A DNA stretch of 64,000 bases, taken from the NCBI GenBank assembly GCA_947164985.1, contig CAMUYI010000004.1, positions 1 through 64,000 on the forward strand. The letters are read 5' to 3'. Position 1 is the stretch's first letter. Each line of letters starts with the position of its first letter. Of the stretch, positions 47,831-57,136 are shown piece after piece. Under the pieces are notes generated by a model. That model was given only the letters and a program-made list of their open reading frames with translations, ran no database searches and was not told where the DNA came from. Position numbers and translations under genes: made by a program. Origin of the DNA: an uncultured Bacteroidales bacterium. GTDB taxonomy: Bacteria; Bacteroidota; Bacteroidia; Bacteroidales; Paludibacteraceae.

Positions 47831-50515
47831 GTGAGACACACCATTCCGATAGTACTATTGATGCTTTTGCCGTTTGTGGCAAGGGCGGAGCGGATCGATC
47901 CGGTGGCTTCCGAGACCGACACGCTGAAGGTGGAGACGTCGCGGCGAGGACATCTGATTAACTCGCTGGATGTGCTGAACGGTCAGACGGCGGGTGTGAC
48001 GGTGGGTTCGAATACGAATCCGGAGGCGATGCTTTCGTCCGTCCGAGTGCGCGGCAACCACTCCTTGACCGGGGGTAACGAACCGCTTGTGATGATAGAC
48101 GGCATGTCGTCCGATCTGCGGACGTTAGCTACTATTTTTCCGGGCGATATAGAAAGTTTCACTATACTGAAGGATGCTGCTCAGACGGCTCAGTACGGAG
48201 CCCGCGGCGCGGCGGGTGTGATCGAAGTTCGGACACGCCGCGGGGCGGAAGGGAAGATCCATGTCTCGTACGCGGGTAATATAGGTTTCGCGCACGCGGA
48301 TAAGTTCCTGAGGATGCTGAATGCGGACGAGTACCGAGAGCTGGCGAGCAGCCGCGGTATGAAGATCGTGGACGGCGGCAGTTCGACGGACTGGCAGCGG
48401 GCTATCATACGAACGGGTTTGGTTCATAATCATCATATTGCCATCGGCGGGGGAACGGAGACCAGCAGTTATCGCGGCGCGATCAGTTATAGCCAGAACA
48501 ACAGTATCGTCCGCGAGATGGGGACGCGCAATCTGACCGCCAAAGTGGATGTGACGCAACACATGTTGTCCAAACGGCTGACGTTCGATCTGGGTCTGTT
48601 CGGCGCGCTGGGACATAACCAATACCTGAACGACGTGCAAAAGACGTTCTATTCGGCCGCGGCATTCAATCCCACTTTCCCTAATGAACGCAACGCTTCG
48701 GGCGGTTATAGCGGCTATGCCGATGCGAGCCAAGTAAACCATCCGATGGGTCTGCTGGACATTCAGAAGCACAACGAGGCGATGCATTTCAACACGCATC
48801 TGCGGATCAAAGGCGATATTGGCTACGGTCTGACGGCGGCGATTTATGGCAGTTACAGTTACGATGCGGACGACGAGAGCCATTTCTATCCGACGTATAT
48901 GGAGAGCACGGGCAAGGTGTATCGCGAGGCGGGGAAAAGTCATGTGTGGCTGACGAATATCGTGCTTCATTACGGGCACGAATGGCAAGGTTCTCACCGG
49001 CTGGAGGCGGATGTGCTGGGCGAGTTACAAGGTCGGACGCTGACGGGTTTTCACACAACGATCAACCGCTTGGCGTCCAATGCGTACGGTTACGACAATA
49101 TATCCGTGGGTGCATTGCGTCTGTGGGACGGCAGCGGCAGCAGTTATGAGCAGCAGCGGATGGCTTCCGTCATGGGGCGTGTGAGTTATACGGCTCTGGA
49201 CCGCTATACGATCACTATCTCTGCCCGAGGGGATGCCAGTTCGGTAGCCGCGAAAGGGCATAAATGGGGTTTCTTCCCTTCCGCCAACATCGCTTGGAAC
49301 ATGAAGAAAGAGTCGTGGCTGCGGGACGAAGAATGGCTGACGCGGCTGAATATACGCGCCGGCTGGGGTCTGTCCGGTAACTTGGGAGGTATCGCGGCTT
49401 ATCAGTCGCTGAGGCTGATGACGCCGACCGGTATCACGGAGTCGGAAGGTCTGCCGGATGTGATATTGGGTATCGCGCGGAACGAGAACCCGAACCTGAC
49501 GTGGGAGAAGACGCAGACGGCGAATGTAGGGATGGAGTGGGGATTCTGGCATAACCGCGTGGTCTTTACCGCGGATTATTACTACTCGTATATCTACGAT
49601 ATGCTGTATAACTACACGATGCCGGTTCCGCCGTTTATCTACGACAAGATGCTGGCGAACCTGGGTAAGATGCAGAACCAGGGTGTGGAGGTCGGTTTTG
49701 GTCTGGCGGCAGTCCAGACAAAGGACTGGGGGCTGAATATCGGAATTAACTTGACGTGGCAGCAGAACAAGTTGCTTTCTCTGAACGGTTATTACGAGAA
49801 CGAGTATCTGACGGCTCCGACTTATACGCCGATTGCGTCGGTCAACGGCGCGGGTCTGCACGGCGGCAACACGGATGTGGTGTACCAGATACCGGGTTAT
49901 TCGCTGGGTGTGTTCTATCTGCCGCATTGCACGGGTCTGACGACGACCTCGACGGGCGAGCGGGTGTATGAGATTGAGGACTTGGACGGCGACGGATTTG
50001 TTGATTTGTCGGACGGCAGCGGCGACCGGCGTGTGTGCGGTCAGGCGACACCGAAAGTGCTGTTGGGCAGTAATATCTCCGTCCGGTACAAACAGTTTGA
50101 CCTTTCGCTTCAGTTGAACGGCGCTTTCGGGCATAAGATATACAACGGAACGGCGCTCAGTTATATGAATATGGGTTCAATGCCGTATTACAATGTGATG
50201 AAGGATGCGAGCGAGCGCAATATAGACGACTTGACGGTGACGGACTACTGGCTGGAGCGCGGGGATTATGTCAATATCGACTATTTGACATTAGGGTGGA
50301 CTTACCAGCCGTCAGAGGCAGCTCGTCAGCGCAAATACCAGCTTTCGGCGCTGCGGCTCTCCGTTTCGGTCAATAATCTGGCGACAATAACAAGTTATTC
50401 GGGGCTGACACCAATCATCAACAGTACGGTTATTAACAATACCTTAGGAGTGGACGACAAGCGTTCGTACCCGGTGAGCCGGACGTATAGTCTGTCGCTG
50501 CAAATACAGTTTTAG
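47831..50515 (+). CDS. SusC-like TonB-dependent transporter lacking the N-terminal CarboxypepD domain (locus B)
   Basis: The 894-residue outer-membrane protein goes from a signal peptide (IPIVLLMLLPFVARA) almost straight into the plug: SLDVLNGQTAGVTVG, SSVRVRGNHSLTGG and AQYGARGAAGVIEVRTRRG. A barrel ending YSLSLQIQF follows. The usual carboxypeptidase-like domain and TonB-box segment are missing or very short, and the protein is about 200 residues shorter than the locus A homologue. The GTG at 47831 is chosen because it is the first in-frame start after the promoter that gives a signal peptide. CTG, GCG and CGC codons look more frequent than in flanking genes. Confidence 0.88.
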   Translation: MRHTIPIVLLMLLPFVARAERIDPVASETDTLKVETSRRGHLINSLDVLNGQTAGVTVGSNTNPEAMLSSVRVRGNHSLTGGNEPLVMIDGMSSDLRTLATIFPGDIESFTILKDAAQTAQYGARGAAGVIEVRTRRGAEGKIHVSYAGNIGFAHADKFLRMLNADEYRELASSRGMKIVDGGSSTDWQRAIIRTGLVHNHHIAIGGGTETSSYRGAISYSQNNSIVREMGTRNLTAKVDVTQHMLSKRLTFDLGLFGALGHNQYLNDVQKTFYSAAAFNPTFPNERNASGGYSGYADASQVNHPMGLLDIQKHNEAMHFNTHLRIKGDIGYGLTAAIYGSYSYDADDESHFYPTYMESTGKVYREAGKSHVWLTNIVLHYGHEWQGSHRLEADVLGELQGRTLTGFHTTINRLASNAYGYDNISVGALRLWDGSGSSYEQQRMASVMGRVSYTALDRYTITISARGDASSVAAKGHKWGFFPSANIAWNMKKESWLRDEEWLTRLNIRAGWGLSGNLGGIAAYQSLRLMTPTGITESEGLPDVILGIARNENPNLTWEKTQTANVGMEWGFWHNRVVFTADYYYSYIYDMLYNYTMPVPPFIYDKMLANLGKMQNQGVEVGFGLAAVQTKDWGLNIGINLTWQQNKLLSLNGYYENEYLTAPTYTPIASVNGAGLHGGNTDVVYQIPGYSLGVFYLPHCTGLTTTSTGERVYEIEDLDGDGFVDLSDGSGDRRVCGQATPKVLLGSNISVRYKQFDLSLQLNGAFGHKIYNGTALSYMNMGSMPYYNVMKDASERNIDDLTVTDYWLERGDYVNIDYLTLGWTYQPSEAARQRKYQLSALRLSVSVNNLATITSYSGLTPIINSTVINNTLGVDDKRSYPVSRTYSLSLQIQF

Positions 50516-50517
50516 TC

Positions 50518-52161
50518 ATGAGATCGACATATCGACATATTGAGTTACCGAGATTCCGAAGGTTCTTATTTATGCTGCCGGTGGTGGTTCTGATGAGTGC
50601 GTGCGGTTTTCTGGACGAAGATCCGCATTCGGGTCAGCCGCAGGAGAAGGTGATCACATCTGCGTCGGCGTTGTACCAGCAGGCGGTTCTGTCACTGTAT
50701 AGCCATATAGGCGGCAGCACGGACGGTTACGGGCTGCAGGGAACGTACCGCGGCGTGTATGATCTGCAGACTTTTGCGTCCAACGAAGCAATCATTCCGG
50801 TGCGCGGCGGCGACTGGTGGGACGGCGGTCTGTGGGTGGATCTGCACGAGCATACATGGACGGTTGACAACGAGTGCTGCGAGAACTCATGGCGGTATCT
50901 GTTCCAACTCGTGGGGCTGTGCAACTATTCGCTTTCGCTTCTGGACGAATACGGATATCTCTTGACCCAGGACCAGTCGATGAGTTATAACGCCGAGGTG
51001 CGTGCGGTGCGCGCGATGGCGTATATGTACCTGCTGGACATGTTCGGGCGCGTACCTATAGTGACCAAAATAACCATGCCCGTGCATGATATCTACCAGT
51101 CCGAACGGAGCGAAGTGTTTGATTTCGCCTGGGATGAGATGCAGATGGCATTGCTCTACCTGCCCGACGAGCGCAGCAACAGCCGCGGCGAATACTACGG
51201 TCGTGTGACCAAGCCTGTAGTGCATTTTATGCTGATGAAAATGGCGCTCAATGCGGAGGTTTGGCGCGATGACGACTGGACAGACGAGGTGCGACCGGAC
51301 GGCAAGACCATCCAACTGCCTTGCGGCGACGCGGGAGAGAAAAACGCGTGGGAGGCGGTCAATTTCTATGGTCAGCAGATACTCAGTTCCCAAGCCGGAT
51401 ATGTGCTCTGCGAGAGCCAGTTGAACTGTTTCTCGACGTACAACGAAGACGCGACGGAGAATATTTTCACTATTCCGATGGATCCGAATGTGTATCGGAA
51501 TAGGTTCAAGAACCTGTTCCGCAGTCTCCATTACCAGCACGCCGCGGCGATGGGTTACGGCGGCGAGAACGGTTCTTGTGCAACCCAGGAGACGCTGGAT
51601 GTGTTCGGTTACGGCACGAACCATCCGGACTGCCGTTTCTCGACTACTTTCTTCTCAGGCATCGTCCATGTGCGCGGAAACCCGTTGGTTCTTTCCTCCG
51701 GCGATACGCTGGTTTATTATCCCCGCGAGGTGCAAATGAACCTGACGGGCAGTCCGTATGTGGCGTCGGCAGGCGCACGCATGAGCAAGTATGCGCACGA
51801 CCCGGGAACGATCTTCGACGGTCAGTTGCGCAACAGCGATATTGTTCTCTTCCGTCTGGCGGACGTCTATCTGATGATGGCAGAGGCGAAGGTGCGCAAC
51901 GGCGAAGACGGACAGACTGAGTTCGAACTGGTTCGTCTACGCGAAGCGCTGGCGCTCAGTCAGGCAATCGAACCCCGCGATGCGACGCTTGAGAATATCT
52001 ATTACGAACGGTGGATCGAACTGATGTGGGAAGGCTGGCACAGACAGGACCAGATCCGCTTCGGCAAATTCGACTTAGATCCCGGTCTCTCTGTTTTCCC
52101 CATTCCCCAAACAGCTCTGCAGACCAACGGAAACCTGAAGCAGAACAAAGGCTACGAATAA
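50518..52161 (+). CDS. SusD-like nutrient-binding lipoprotein (locus B)
   Basis: The 547-residue lipoprotein has signal VVVLMSACGFLDEDP (CxFLDEDP is typical of SusD). The SusD fold has FASNEAIIPVRGGDWWDGG near residue 85, AEVRAVRAMAYMYLLDMFG and LMMAEAKVRNG, ending with ERWIELMWEGWHRQDQIRFGKF. It pairs with the SusC-like gene 2 bases upstream. No glycosidase or other enzyme gene is adjacent, so the substrate is unknown. Codon use matches its SusC partner, consistent with joint acquisition. Confidence 0.92.
   Translation: MRSTYRHIELPRFRRFLFMLPVVVLMSACGFLDEDPHSGQPQEKVITSASALYQQAVLSLYSHIGGSTDGYGLQGTYRGVYDLQTFASNEAIIPVRGGDWWDGGLWVDLHEHTWTVDNECCENSWRYLFQLVGLCNYSLSLLDEYGYLLTQDQSMSYNAEVRAVRAMAYMYLLDMFGRVPIVTKITMPVHDIYQSERSEVFDFAWDEMQMALLYLPDERSNSRGEYYGRVTKPVVHFMLMKMALNAEVWRDDDWTDEVRPDGKTIQLPCGDAGEKNAWEAVNFYGQQILSSQAGYVLCESQLNCFSTYNEDATENIFTIPMDPNVYRNRFKNLFRSLHYQHAAAMGYGGENGSCATQETLDVFGYGTNHPDCRFSTTFFSGIVHVRGNPLVLSSGDTLVYYPREVQMNLTGSPYVASAGARMSKYAHDPGTIFDGQLRNSDIVLFRLADVYLMMAEAKVRNGEDGQTEFELVRLREALALSQAIEPRDATLENIYYERWIELMWEGWHRQDQIRFGKFDLDPGLSVFPIPQTALQTNGNLKQNKGYE
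50523..50546. repeat. 8-mer element at the SusD-like N-terminus
   Basis: ATCGACAT occurs twice in tandem plus a degenerate third unit. It encodes STYRHIE in the n-region of the signal peptide. Confidence 0.45.
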
Positions 52162-52176
52162 CTGCCATTTTGGCAG
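52162..52176 (+). terminator. Terminator of SusCD locus B
   Basis: CTGCC-ATTTT-GGCAG is followed by a run of A and directly follows the stop codon. The short stem makes this a moderate call. Confidence 0.5.
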
Positions 52177-52183
52177 AAAAAGG

Positions 52184-52196
52184 CTCATGGCATGAG
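52184..52196. other. Palindrome CTCATG-G-CATGAG
   Basis: Perfect 6-bp arms lie between SusCD locus B and htpG. Its role is unknown. Confidence 0.4.
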
Positions 52197-52215
52197 ATTT
52201 GTTCAGAAAAAATCG

Positions 52216-52247
52216 GCATGACGGCATAACGTCATGACGACATGACG
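52216..52247. repeat. 8-mer element before htpG
   Basis: Four units (GCATGACG, TCATGACG and variants) end 25 bases before the htpG start. The words resemble those at 25920-25949. Confidence 0.8.
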
Positions 52248-52271
52248 AAATTTTTAAACAAAACATATACT

Positions 52272-54209
52272 ATGAGCAAAGGTAATATTGGGGTAACAAG
52301 TGACAATATATTCCCCGTCATTAAGAAATTTTTGTATTCCGATCATGAGATCTTCCTCCGCGAACTGATCTCCAATGCCGTCGATGCAACCTCTAAGCTG
52401 AAGACCCTCTCTTCCGTAGGCGAAGTGAAAGGTGATCTCGGCGATACGCGTGTGCGCGTGATTATAGATAAGACCAAGAAGACCCTTACCGTCTCCGACC
52501 ATGGTATCGGCATGACCGCTGAAGAAGTCGATAAATACATCAATCAGATCGCTTTCTCCGGCGCCGAAGAGTTCCTCGCGCAGTATAAGGACAAAGCGGA
52601 AGCCATTATCGGTCATTTCGGTCTCGGTTTCTATTCCGCTTTCATGGTTTCCAAGAAAGTGGAGATCTTCTCGCAGTCCTACAAAGAGGACGCGAAGGCA
52701 GTGCATTGGTCTTGCGAAGGCAACCCCGAGTACACGATGGAAGATACCATCAAGGCCGACCGAGGCACCGATATCGTGTTGCATATCGACGATGAGTTTA
52801 GTCAGTACCTTGAGGATGCGACCATCGCCGGCCTGCTCAACAAATACTGCAAGTTCCTGCCCGTCGAGATTGCTTTCGGTAAGAAGAAAGAATGGAAAGA
52901 CGGCAAAGAGGTCGAACTCGACGAAGAGAATATCATCAACGATATCAATCCCGCTTGGACCCGTAAACCGGCGGACCTCACAGAGGAGGATTATGAGAAA
53001 TTCTACCATGAGCTGTACCCCATGCAGATGGATGAGCCGCTCTTCCATATCCACCTCAATGTGGACTATCCGTTCAACCTCACCGGTATCCTCTATTTCC
53101 CGAAGATCAAGTCCAACCTGGACGTGCACCGCAATAAGATCCAACTCTACTGCAATCAGGTCTTCGTCACCGACGAAGTGACCCACATTGTGCCGGAGTA
53201 CCTCACCCTCTTGCATGGCGTGATCGACAGCCCGGATATCCCGCTGAACGTGAGCCGCAGTTACTTGCAGAGCGATAACAACGTCAAGAAGATTTCGGGT
53301 TACATCACGAAGAAAGTGGCAGACAAGTTGGCAGAGTTGTACAAAGCCGACAAGGATGAGTTCGCCAAGAAATGGGACGATATCAAGCTATTCATCCAGT
53401 TCGGTATGCTTACCGACGAGAAGTTCTACGAGAAAGCTACGGGTTTTGCCCTCGTCAAGAATCTTGGCGGTGAGTACGCAACGCTGGATGAGTACATGGA
53501 CAAAGTGCGTGAGAATCAGGTAGATAAGGATGGCAACATGGTGCTGCTCTACACCAATGCGCCGGATGCCCACTACACCTATATCGAACGCGCCAAAGCC
53601 AAAGGCTATGACGTGCTGCTCATGGATGGCGAACTGGATGTGCATTGCATGTCGCAGGCCGAGCAGAAGCACGAACACCTCCGTTTCGTACGGATCGACT
53701 CCGATACCATCGAGAACCTCATCCGCAAGGAAGAGGCAGCGAAAGATGAGTACTCCGACGAACAGAAAGAAGGACTCCGTAAGGCCTTCGAGGCGCTGCT
53801 GCCAGAGGATGAAAAACTGAAATACTATGTCTCATGTGAACCTACCTCTTCCGACGCACTCCCTGTCTTCTTGACACAGAATGAGTTCATGCGCCGAATG
53901 AAAGAGATGTCCGCTCATCAGCAAGGTATGTCTTTCTACGGTCAGATGCCCGACTCATACAACCTCGTCATCAATACCGCGCACCCACTCATACAAGAGC
54001 TGGTCGGCAAAGAGACCGGCGAGGAAGTGAATGAAGAGGTGGAGAAAGACGGAAAGAAAGAGACCGTTCTCAAGACCGTCTATAAACTCCAAGGCGAAGA
54101 TGAACGTCTTAAACAGTTGATTGATATTGCGTTGCTGGCAAGCGGCCAGTTGAAAGGCGAGGCTCTTGCGAAATTCGTCAACCGCAGTGTAGAGTTGATG
54201 AGTGAATGA
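52272..54209 (+). CDS. htpG: HtpG, Hsp90 chaperone
   Basis: The 645-residue cytoplasmic ATP-dependent chaperone has the GHKL ATPase domain (EIFLRELISNAVDATSKL; DHGIGMTAEEV; IGHFGLGFYSAFMV), the middle domain with FPKIKSNLDVHRNKIQLYCN, and a C-terminal dimerisation domain. The ATG at 52272 (MSKGNIGVT) is used instead of the upstream one at 52242. No recognisable promoter was found just upstream. A two-way terminator follows at 54225-54255. Confidence 0.96.
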   Translation: MSKGNIGVTSDNIFPVIKKFLYSDHEIFLRELISNAVDATSKLKTLSSVGEVKGDLGDTRVRVIIDKTKKTLTVSDHGIGMTAEEVDKYINQIAFSGAEEFLAQYKDKAEAIIGHFGLGFYSAFMVSKKVEIFSQSYKEDAKAVHWSCEGNPEYTMEDTIKADRGTDIVLHIDDEFSQYLEDATIAGLLNKYCKFLPVEIAFGKKKEWKDGKEVELDEENIINDINPAWTRKPADLTEEDYEKFYHELYPMQMDEPLFHIHLNVDYPFNLTGILYFPKIKSNLDVHRNKIQLYCNQVFVTDEVTHIVPEYLTLLHGVIDSPDIPLNVSRSYLQSDNNVKKISGYITKKVADKLAELYKADKDEFAKKWDDIKLFIQFGMLTDEKFYEKATGFALVKNLGGEYATLDEYMDKVRENQVDKDGNMVLLYTNAPDAHYTYIERAKAKGYDVLLMDGELDVHCMSQAEQKHEHLRFVRIDSDTIENLIRKEEAAKDEYSDEQKEGLRKAFEALLPEDEKLKYYVSCEPTSSDALPVFLTQNEFMRRMKEMSAHQQGMSFYGQMPDSYNLVINTAHPLIQELVGKETGEEVNEEVEKDGKKETVLKTVYKLQGEDERLKQLIDIALLASGQLKGEALAKFVNRSVELMSE

Positions 54210-54225
54210 GCGAAAGAGTGAATGA
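54194..54225. repeat. 8-mer element over htpG stop
   Basis: Four units (GTGAATGA, GCGAAAGA and variants) cover the stop codon and run up to the terminator stem. Confidence 0.75.
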
Positions 54226-54255
54226 AAAATGGCTACCGATCGGGTAGCCATTTTT
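54225..54255. terminator. Bidirectional rho-independent terminator
   Basis: Thirteen-base arms AAAAATGGCTACC / GGTAGCCATTTTT with a 5-base loop and T-runs on both strands lie between convergent htpG and clpP. Confidence 0.85.
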
Positions 54256-54276
54256 TGTTTGAGATGTTGAATACAA

Positions 54277-54885
54277 TTAGTCTTTGCGCTCAACGATGGC
54301 ATCGAGGAAGCCCATCTGGATCGCCTCATCGGCTTTCATCCAATTGTCGCGGTCGCAGAGTGCCTCGATCTGCTCCAAGGTCTGACCGCTGTTCTCAGCC
54401 AGCACCTTATAGAGGTCAATCTTCAGGTTCTCCATCTCTTTGAGATGGATGGCCTGATCCTTAAAGGTCGAATAACCGATACCGGAACTCGGTTGGTGGA
54501 TCATGAAACGCGAGTAGGGCAGGGCGGTACGATGACCCTTCTCACCGCTCGATGCGATCACAGCACCCATCGAAGCTGCCAGACCCAAAACGGTCGTATA
54601 AACCGGCGATTTGATGAATTTCATCACCGAGATCAACTCCAGACCCGAGTAGCACTCACCGCCGCCGGAATTGATATACAAGTGAATCGGATCGTGATTC
54701 AGCGAATCGAGGAACAACAGTTGGGCTACCAACGTATCCATCGTGTCACCTACCACTTCGCCGCTCAGGAACAAAATACGGTCCATCATCAAGCGACTGA
54801 ATACATCCAACTGGGTGATATTCAACTGCCGCTCTTCAATAATATAGGGATTAAATAATCTGCCGTTAATTTGATTTTCGTTCAT
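54277..54885 (-). CDS. clpP: ClpP-family serine peptidase
   Basis: The 202-residue protein has the ClpP triad: Ser in LGLAASMGAVIA, His in RFMIHQPSSG and Asp in the DRDNWMKADEA stretch. The usual SPGG substrate-loop motif reads SGGG (YINSGGGECYSGLE), and the gene is not next to clpX. It may be a second or divergent ClpP. It ends the operon pepP / YbjN-like / kinase-AAA+ / clpP, separated from the AAA+ gene only by a repeat element. Confidence 0.9.
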   Translation of the reverse strand: MNENQINGRLFNPYIIEERQLNITQLDVFSRLMMDRILFLSGEVVGDTMDTLVAQLLFLDSLNHDPIHLYINSGGGECYSGLELISVMKFIKSPVYTTVLGLAASMGAVIASSGEKGHRTALPYSRFMIHQPSSGIGYSTFKDQAIHLKEMENLKIDLYKVLAENSGQTLEQIEALCDRDNWMKADEAIQMGFLDAIVERKD

Positions 54886-54890
54886 ATCAA

Positions 54891-54920
54891 TTTTGAATTC
54901 TTAATTCTTAATTTTTAATT
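54891..54920. repeat. Heptamer element between kinase-AAA+ gene and clpP
   Basis: Four units (TTTTGAA, TTCTTAA, TTTTTAA) lie directly upstream of the clpP start. Confidence 0.85.
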
Positions 54921-54922
54921 AC

Positions 54923-56719
54923 TTACAGCGACTGCACAATAGCGCGTCTCTGTACGCCGTTCATCTTATTCTGGATCTGCGAGTACTCTTCGATCACTTC
55001 TTTCTGCAGCGAAGGTTTGATGTTACTGATCGAAGTGTTCATCAACGCGTGACTGATCGGTTGGCGCGTGAACGCAGCCGTCATAGCCGCATCATTGACA
55101 ATGAACGCGATATCGGAAGCGATGTACCCTTCCGTCTTCTGTGCGTACTCGTCTATATTCAGATCTTCCGTTGTCGGACGTTTGGCGATGTACATCTGGA
55201 ACATCGCTTTGCGCGCCTCGTAATCGGGTAGCGGAACGAACACCTGCTTGTCAATACGACCGGTACGCAAGATAGCCGGGTCGATCTTATCCGGCCGGTT
55301 GCTCGTCGCTACAATGAAGATTCCTTTCTTCGCGCAGTTATTCATCTGCGCCAGGAACTCATTCACCTCGCCCGACTGGTACTCACTTCCGTGGGCACCA
55401 CGAACCGGTACCAACGCATCGAACTCATCGAAGCACAGTACGATCGGGTTGTTCTTCGCTGCTTTGGCAAAGAGCTTCTGGATCTTCGCTTCTGTGCCGT
55501 GTACCAGACTGCTGCCGATATCGGAGGACTTGACAAGCATGAAGTTAAAGCCCGTCTCTTCCGCGAATTTCTCGGCGAAGAAGGTCTTACCGCATCCCGG
55601 AGGACCGTACAGCAGCATGCCGTTCGGCGGGGTGATACGATATTGCTCCGCGAGCTCTTTATTCTTGATCATGAAGATCACTTTCTGCGTCACATAGTCC
55701 TTCAACTCCTGCATACCGGCTACGTCGGCAAAACCGTTACCGCCGCCACGACGGATCTCTACCGGCAGATCGTCGTCGCCTTCCGTACCTTCACCCTTAC
55801 CGGCTCCGTCTTCTCTACCGCTCTCCGCACGCTTGCCGCCTTCTTCTTTACCTTGACCAAACGGTTTCTCGTCATCGACGATAGCGAGGATATCATTGAT
55901 GTTCTTGAATCGGTCGGTTGCCTTGAGCGCCAGACCTTCCTCCAAGATCGCTTTCACCTTCGGACTGATGCCTTCCGGGATCTGCAGCGGATGCGTCTGA
56001 CGGTACTGCCAAAGGGCTTTGAACCGCTCTTTGTAATCGCCTTCCGTTGCTACGTCAATCTGCCATGGAGCACGGCAAGTCAACATCGTGTACAGCGTTG
56101 CACACGCGGAGAAGATATCCGTCTGCTGATCGAAGATACCTACCATCGTCTCTTTGGCGTGGTAGAGCACGTCCAGATCGTTCGTGTCGAACTCCACAAT
56201 ACCCGCACATGGGGTGCAGGTATGCCCCAGGTCGATGATTACCGCCTCGCCCTCCATCGCCATATTCAGCACGATGTTAGCCGGTGTGATATCGTTGTGG
56301 CATAGCGCCGTCGCCTGCGAATGCATGTATTGTAATCCCGTCAGGATCTGACGGAAAACAACCATCGCATCTGCTTCGCTCATCTTACCGTGGGTACTCA
56401 GTTGATCTGCCAGCACCGGTCCCGAGAAATAATCGGTCAGGTAATACTGGTATGCGCCGCTCTCTTTCTCCAATCGACCGTCCGCTACGTGACTCACGAT
56501 ATTGCGGTGCCGCAACTGACGACTATACTCGATCTCACGCACGCATCGCGTCTCCGGGTTAATCAACTTGGATGGGATGTTGCCCAATAGGAATAACTTC
56601 AGGAAGAACGGATGATTGTCATGATCCACCACGCGATAGGTCTCCGTGTAGTGGTTGGCTTTGATCAGACTCTGAACGGTATAGATGCCTATTTTTTCAA
56701 ATTGAGATAGTACAGCCAT
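54923..56719 (-). CDS. Protein kinase-AAA+ ATPase fusion
   Basis: The 598-residue protein joins a Ser/Thr-kinase-like domain (about 1-280) to a CDC48/FtsH-type AAA+ domain (about 320-560). The kinase has the beta-3 Lys (FFLKLFL), catalytic loop CHNDITPANIVL and metal motif IIDLGHT (DLG for DFG), but no clear glycine-rich loop. The linker (about 283-315) is charged and Gly-rich. The AAA+ part has Walker A GPPGCGKT, Walker B VLCFDEFDAL, sensor-1 ATSNRPDKID and the arginine-finger region RTGRID. There is no membrane segment. A regulated unfoldase or remodelling ATPase is likely. It lies 5 bases after a YbjN-like gene and upstream of clpP. Confidence 0.85.
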   Translation of the reverse strand: MAVLSQFEKIGIYTVQSLIKANHYTETYRVVDHDNHPFFLKLFLLGNIPSKLINPETRCVREIEYSRQLRHRNIVSHVADGRLEKESGAYQYYLTDYFSGPVLADQLSTHGKMSEADAMVVFRQILTGLQYMHSQATALCHNDITPANIVLNMAMEGEAVIIDLGHTCTPCAGIVEFDTNDLDVLYHAKETMVGIFDQQTDIFSACATLYTMLTCRAPWQIDVATEGDYKERFKALWQYRQTHPLQIPEGISPKVKAILEEGLALKATDRFKNINDILAIVDDEKPFGQGKEEGGKRAESGREDGAGKGEGTEGDDDLPVEIRRGGGNGFADVAGMQELKDYVTQKVIFMIKNKELAEQYRITPPNGMLLYGPPGCGKTFFAEKFAEETGFNFMLVKSSDIGSSLVHGTEAKIQKLFAKAAKNNPIVLCFDEFDALVPVRGAHGSEYQSGEVNEFLAQMNNCAKKGIFIVATSNRPDKIDPAILRTGRIDKQVFVPLPDYEARKAMFQMYIAKRPTTEDLNIDEYAQKTEGYIASDIAFIVNDAAMTAAFTRQPISHALMNTSISNIKPSLQKEVIEEYSQIQNKMNGVQRRAIVQSL

Positions 56720-56724
56720 AGTGC

Positions 56725-57099
56725 TTATTCGCTAAAGATCTCCTTTGCCGTATCCTCGTATGCGTGAATCAGGATGTTGCAGCAACGCTCGAAGAAATCA
56801 CCTACCTCCGGAGTCGAATCTACGAACATCTCAATCGAAAGCCATAGTTTATTGTTTACCAGGTATGCTTTTACCACTTTGTACGTACGGGTAATCGTGT
56901 TGCATGCTTCCAGCACTTTCACGCGGTTGTCCTCCAGTTCGTAGATATTCGGCATGATTAGACGGAAATAGGTCTCGTCCTCATCCGGGGTGAAATAAAT
57001 GTGCTTGCCGTTGTACTTGAAATGTACATCACCATCGGAATCAATCTCGTGTTTGTAACCTTCGTTAAACAACCAAGCGGTAATAAGATCTGCTTTCAT
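56725..57099 (-). CDS. YbjN-domain protein
   Basis: The 124-residue acidic protein has the YbjN (type III secretion chaperone-like) fold pattern: an N-terminal helix with NEGYKHEIDSDGDVHFKYNGKHIYF, then two strands, NTITRTYKVVKAYLVNNKLWLSIE, and a C-terminal helix. Such proteins bind partners rather than catalyse. Placement 5 bases before the kinase-AAA+ gene suggests a direct partner or adaptor. No signal peptide is seen. Confidence 0.75.
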   Translation of the reverse strand: MKADLITAWLFNEGYKHEIDSDGDVHFKYNGKHIYFTPDEDETYFRLIMPNIYELEDNRVKVLEACNTITRTYKVVKAYLVNNKLWLSIEMFVDSTPEVGDFFERCCNILIHAYEDTAKEIFSE

Positions 57100-57136
57100 A
57101 ATAGTAAGATTTTTAAAATTTATAATAAATTAACTT

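Noticed and set aside
49025..50134. Long antisense frame over the second SusC-like gene
   Set aside because: It is Arg/His/Gln-rich shadow translation of the GC-rich sense strand with no recognisable domain.
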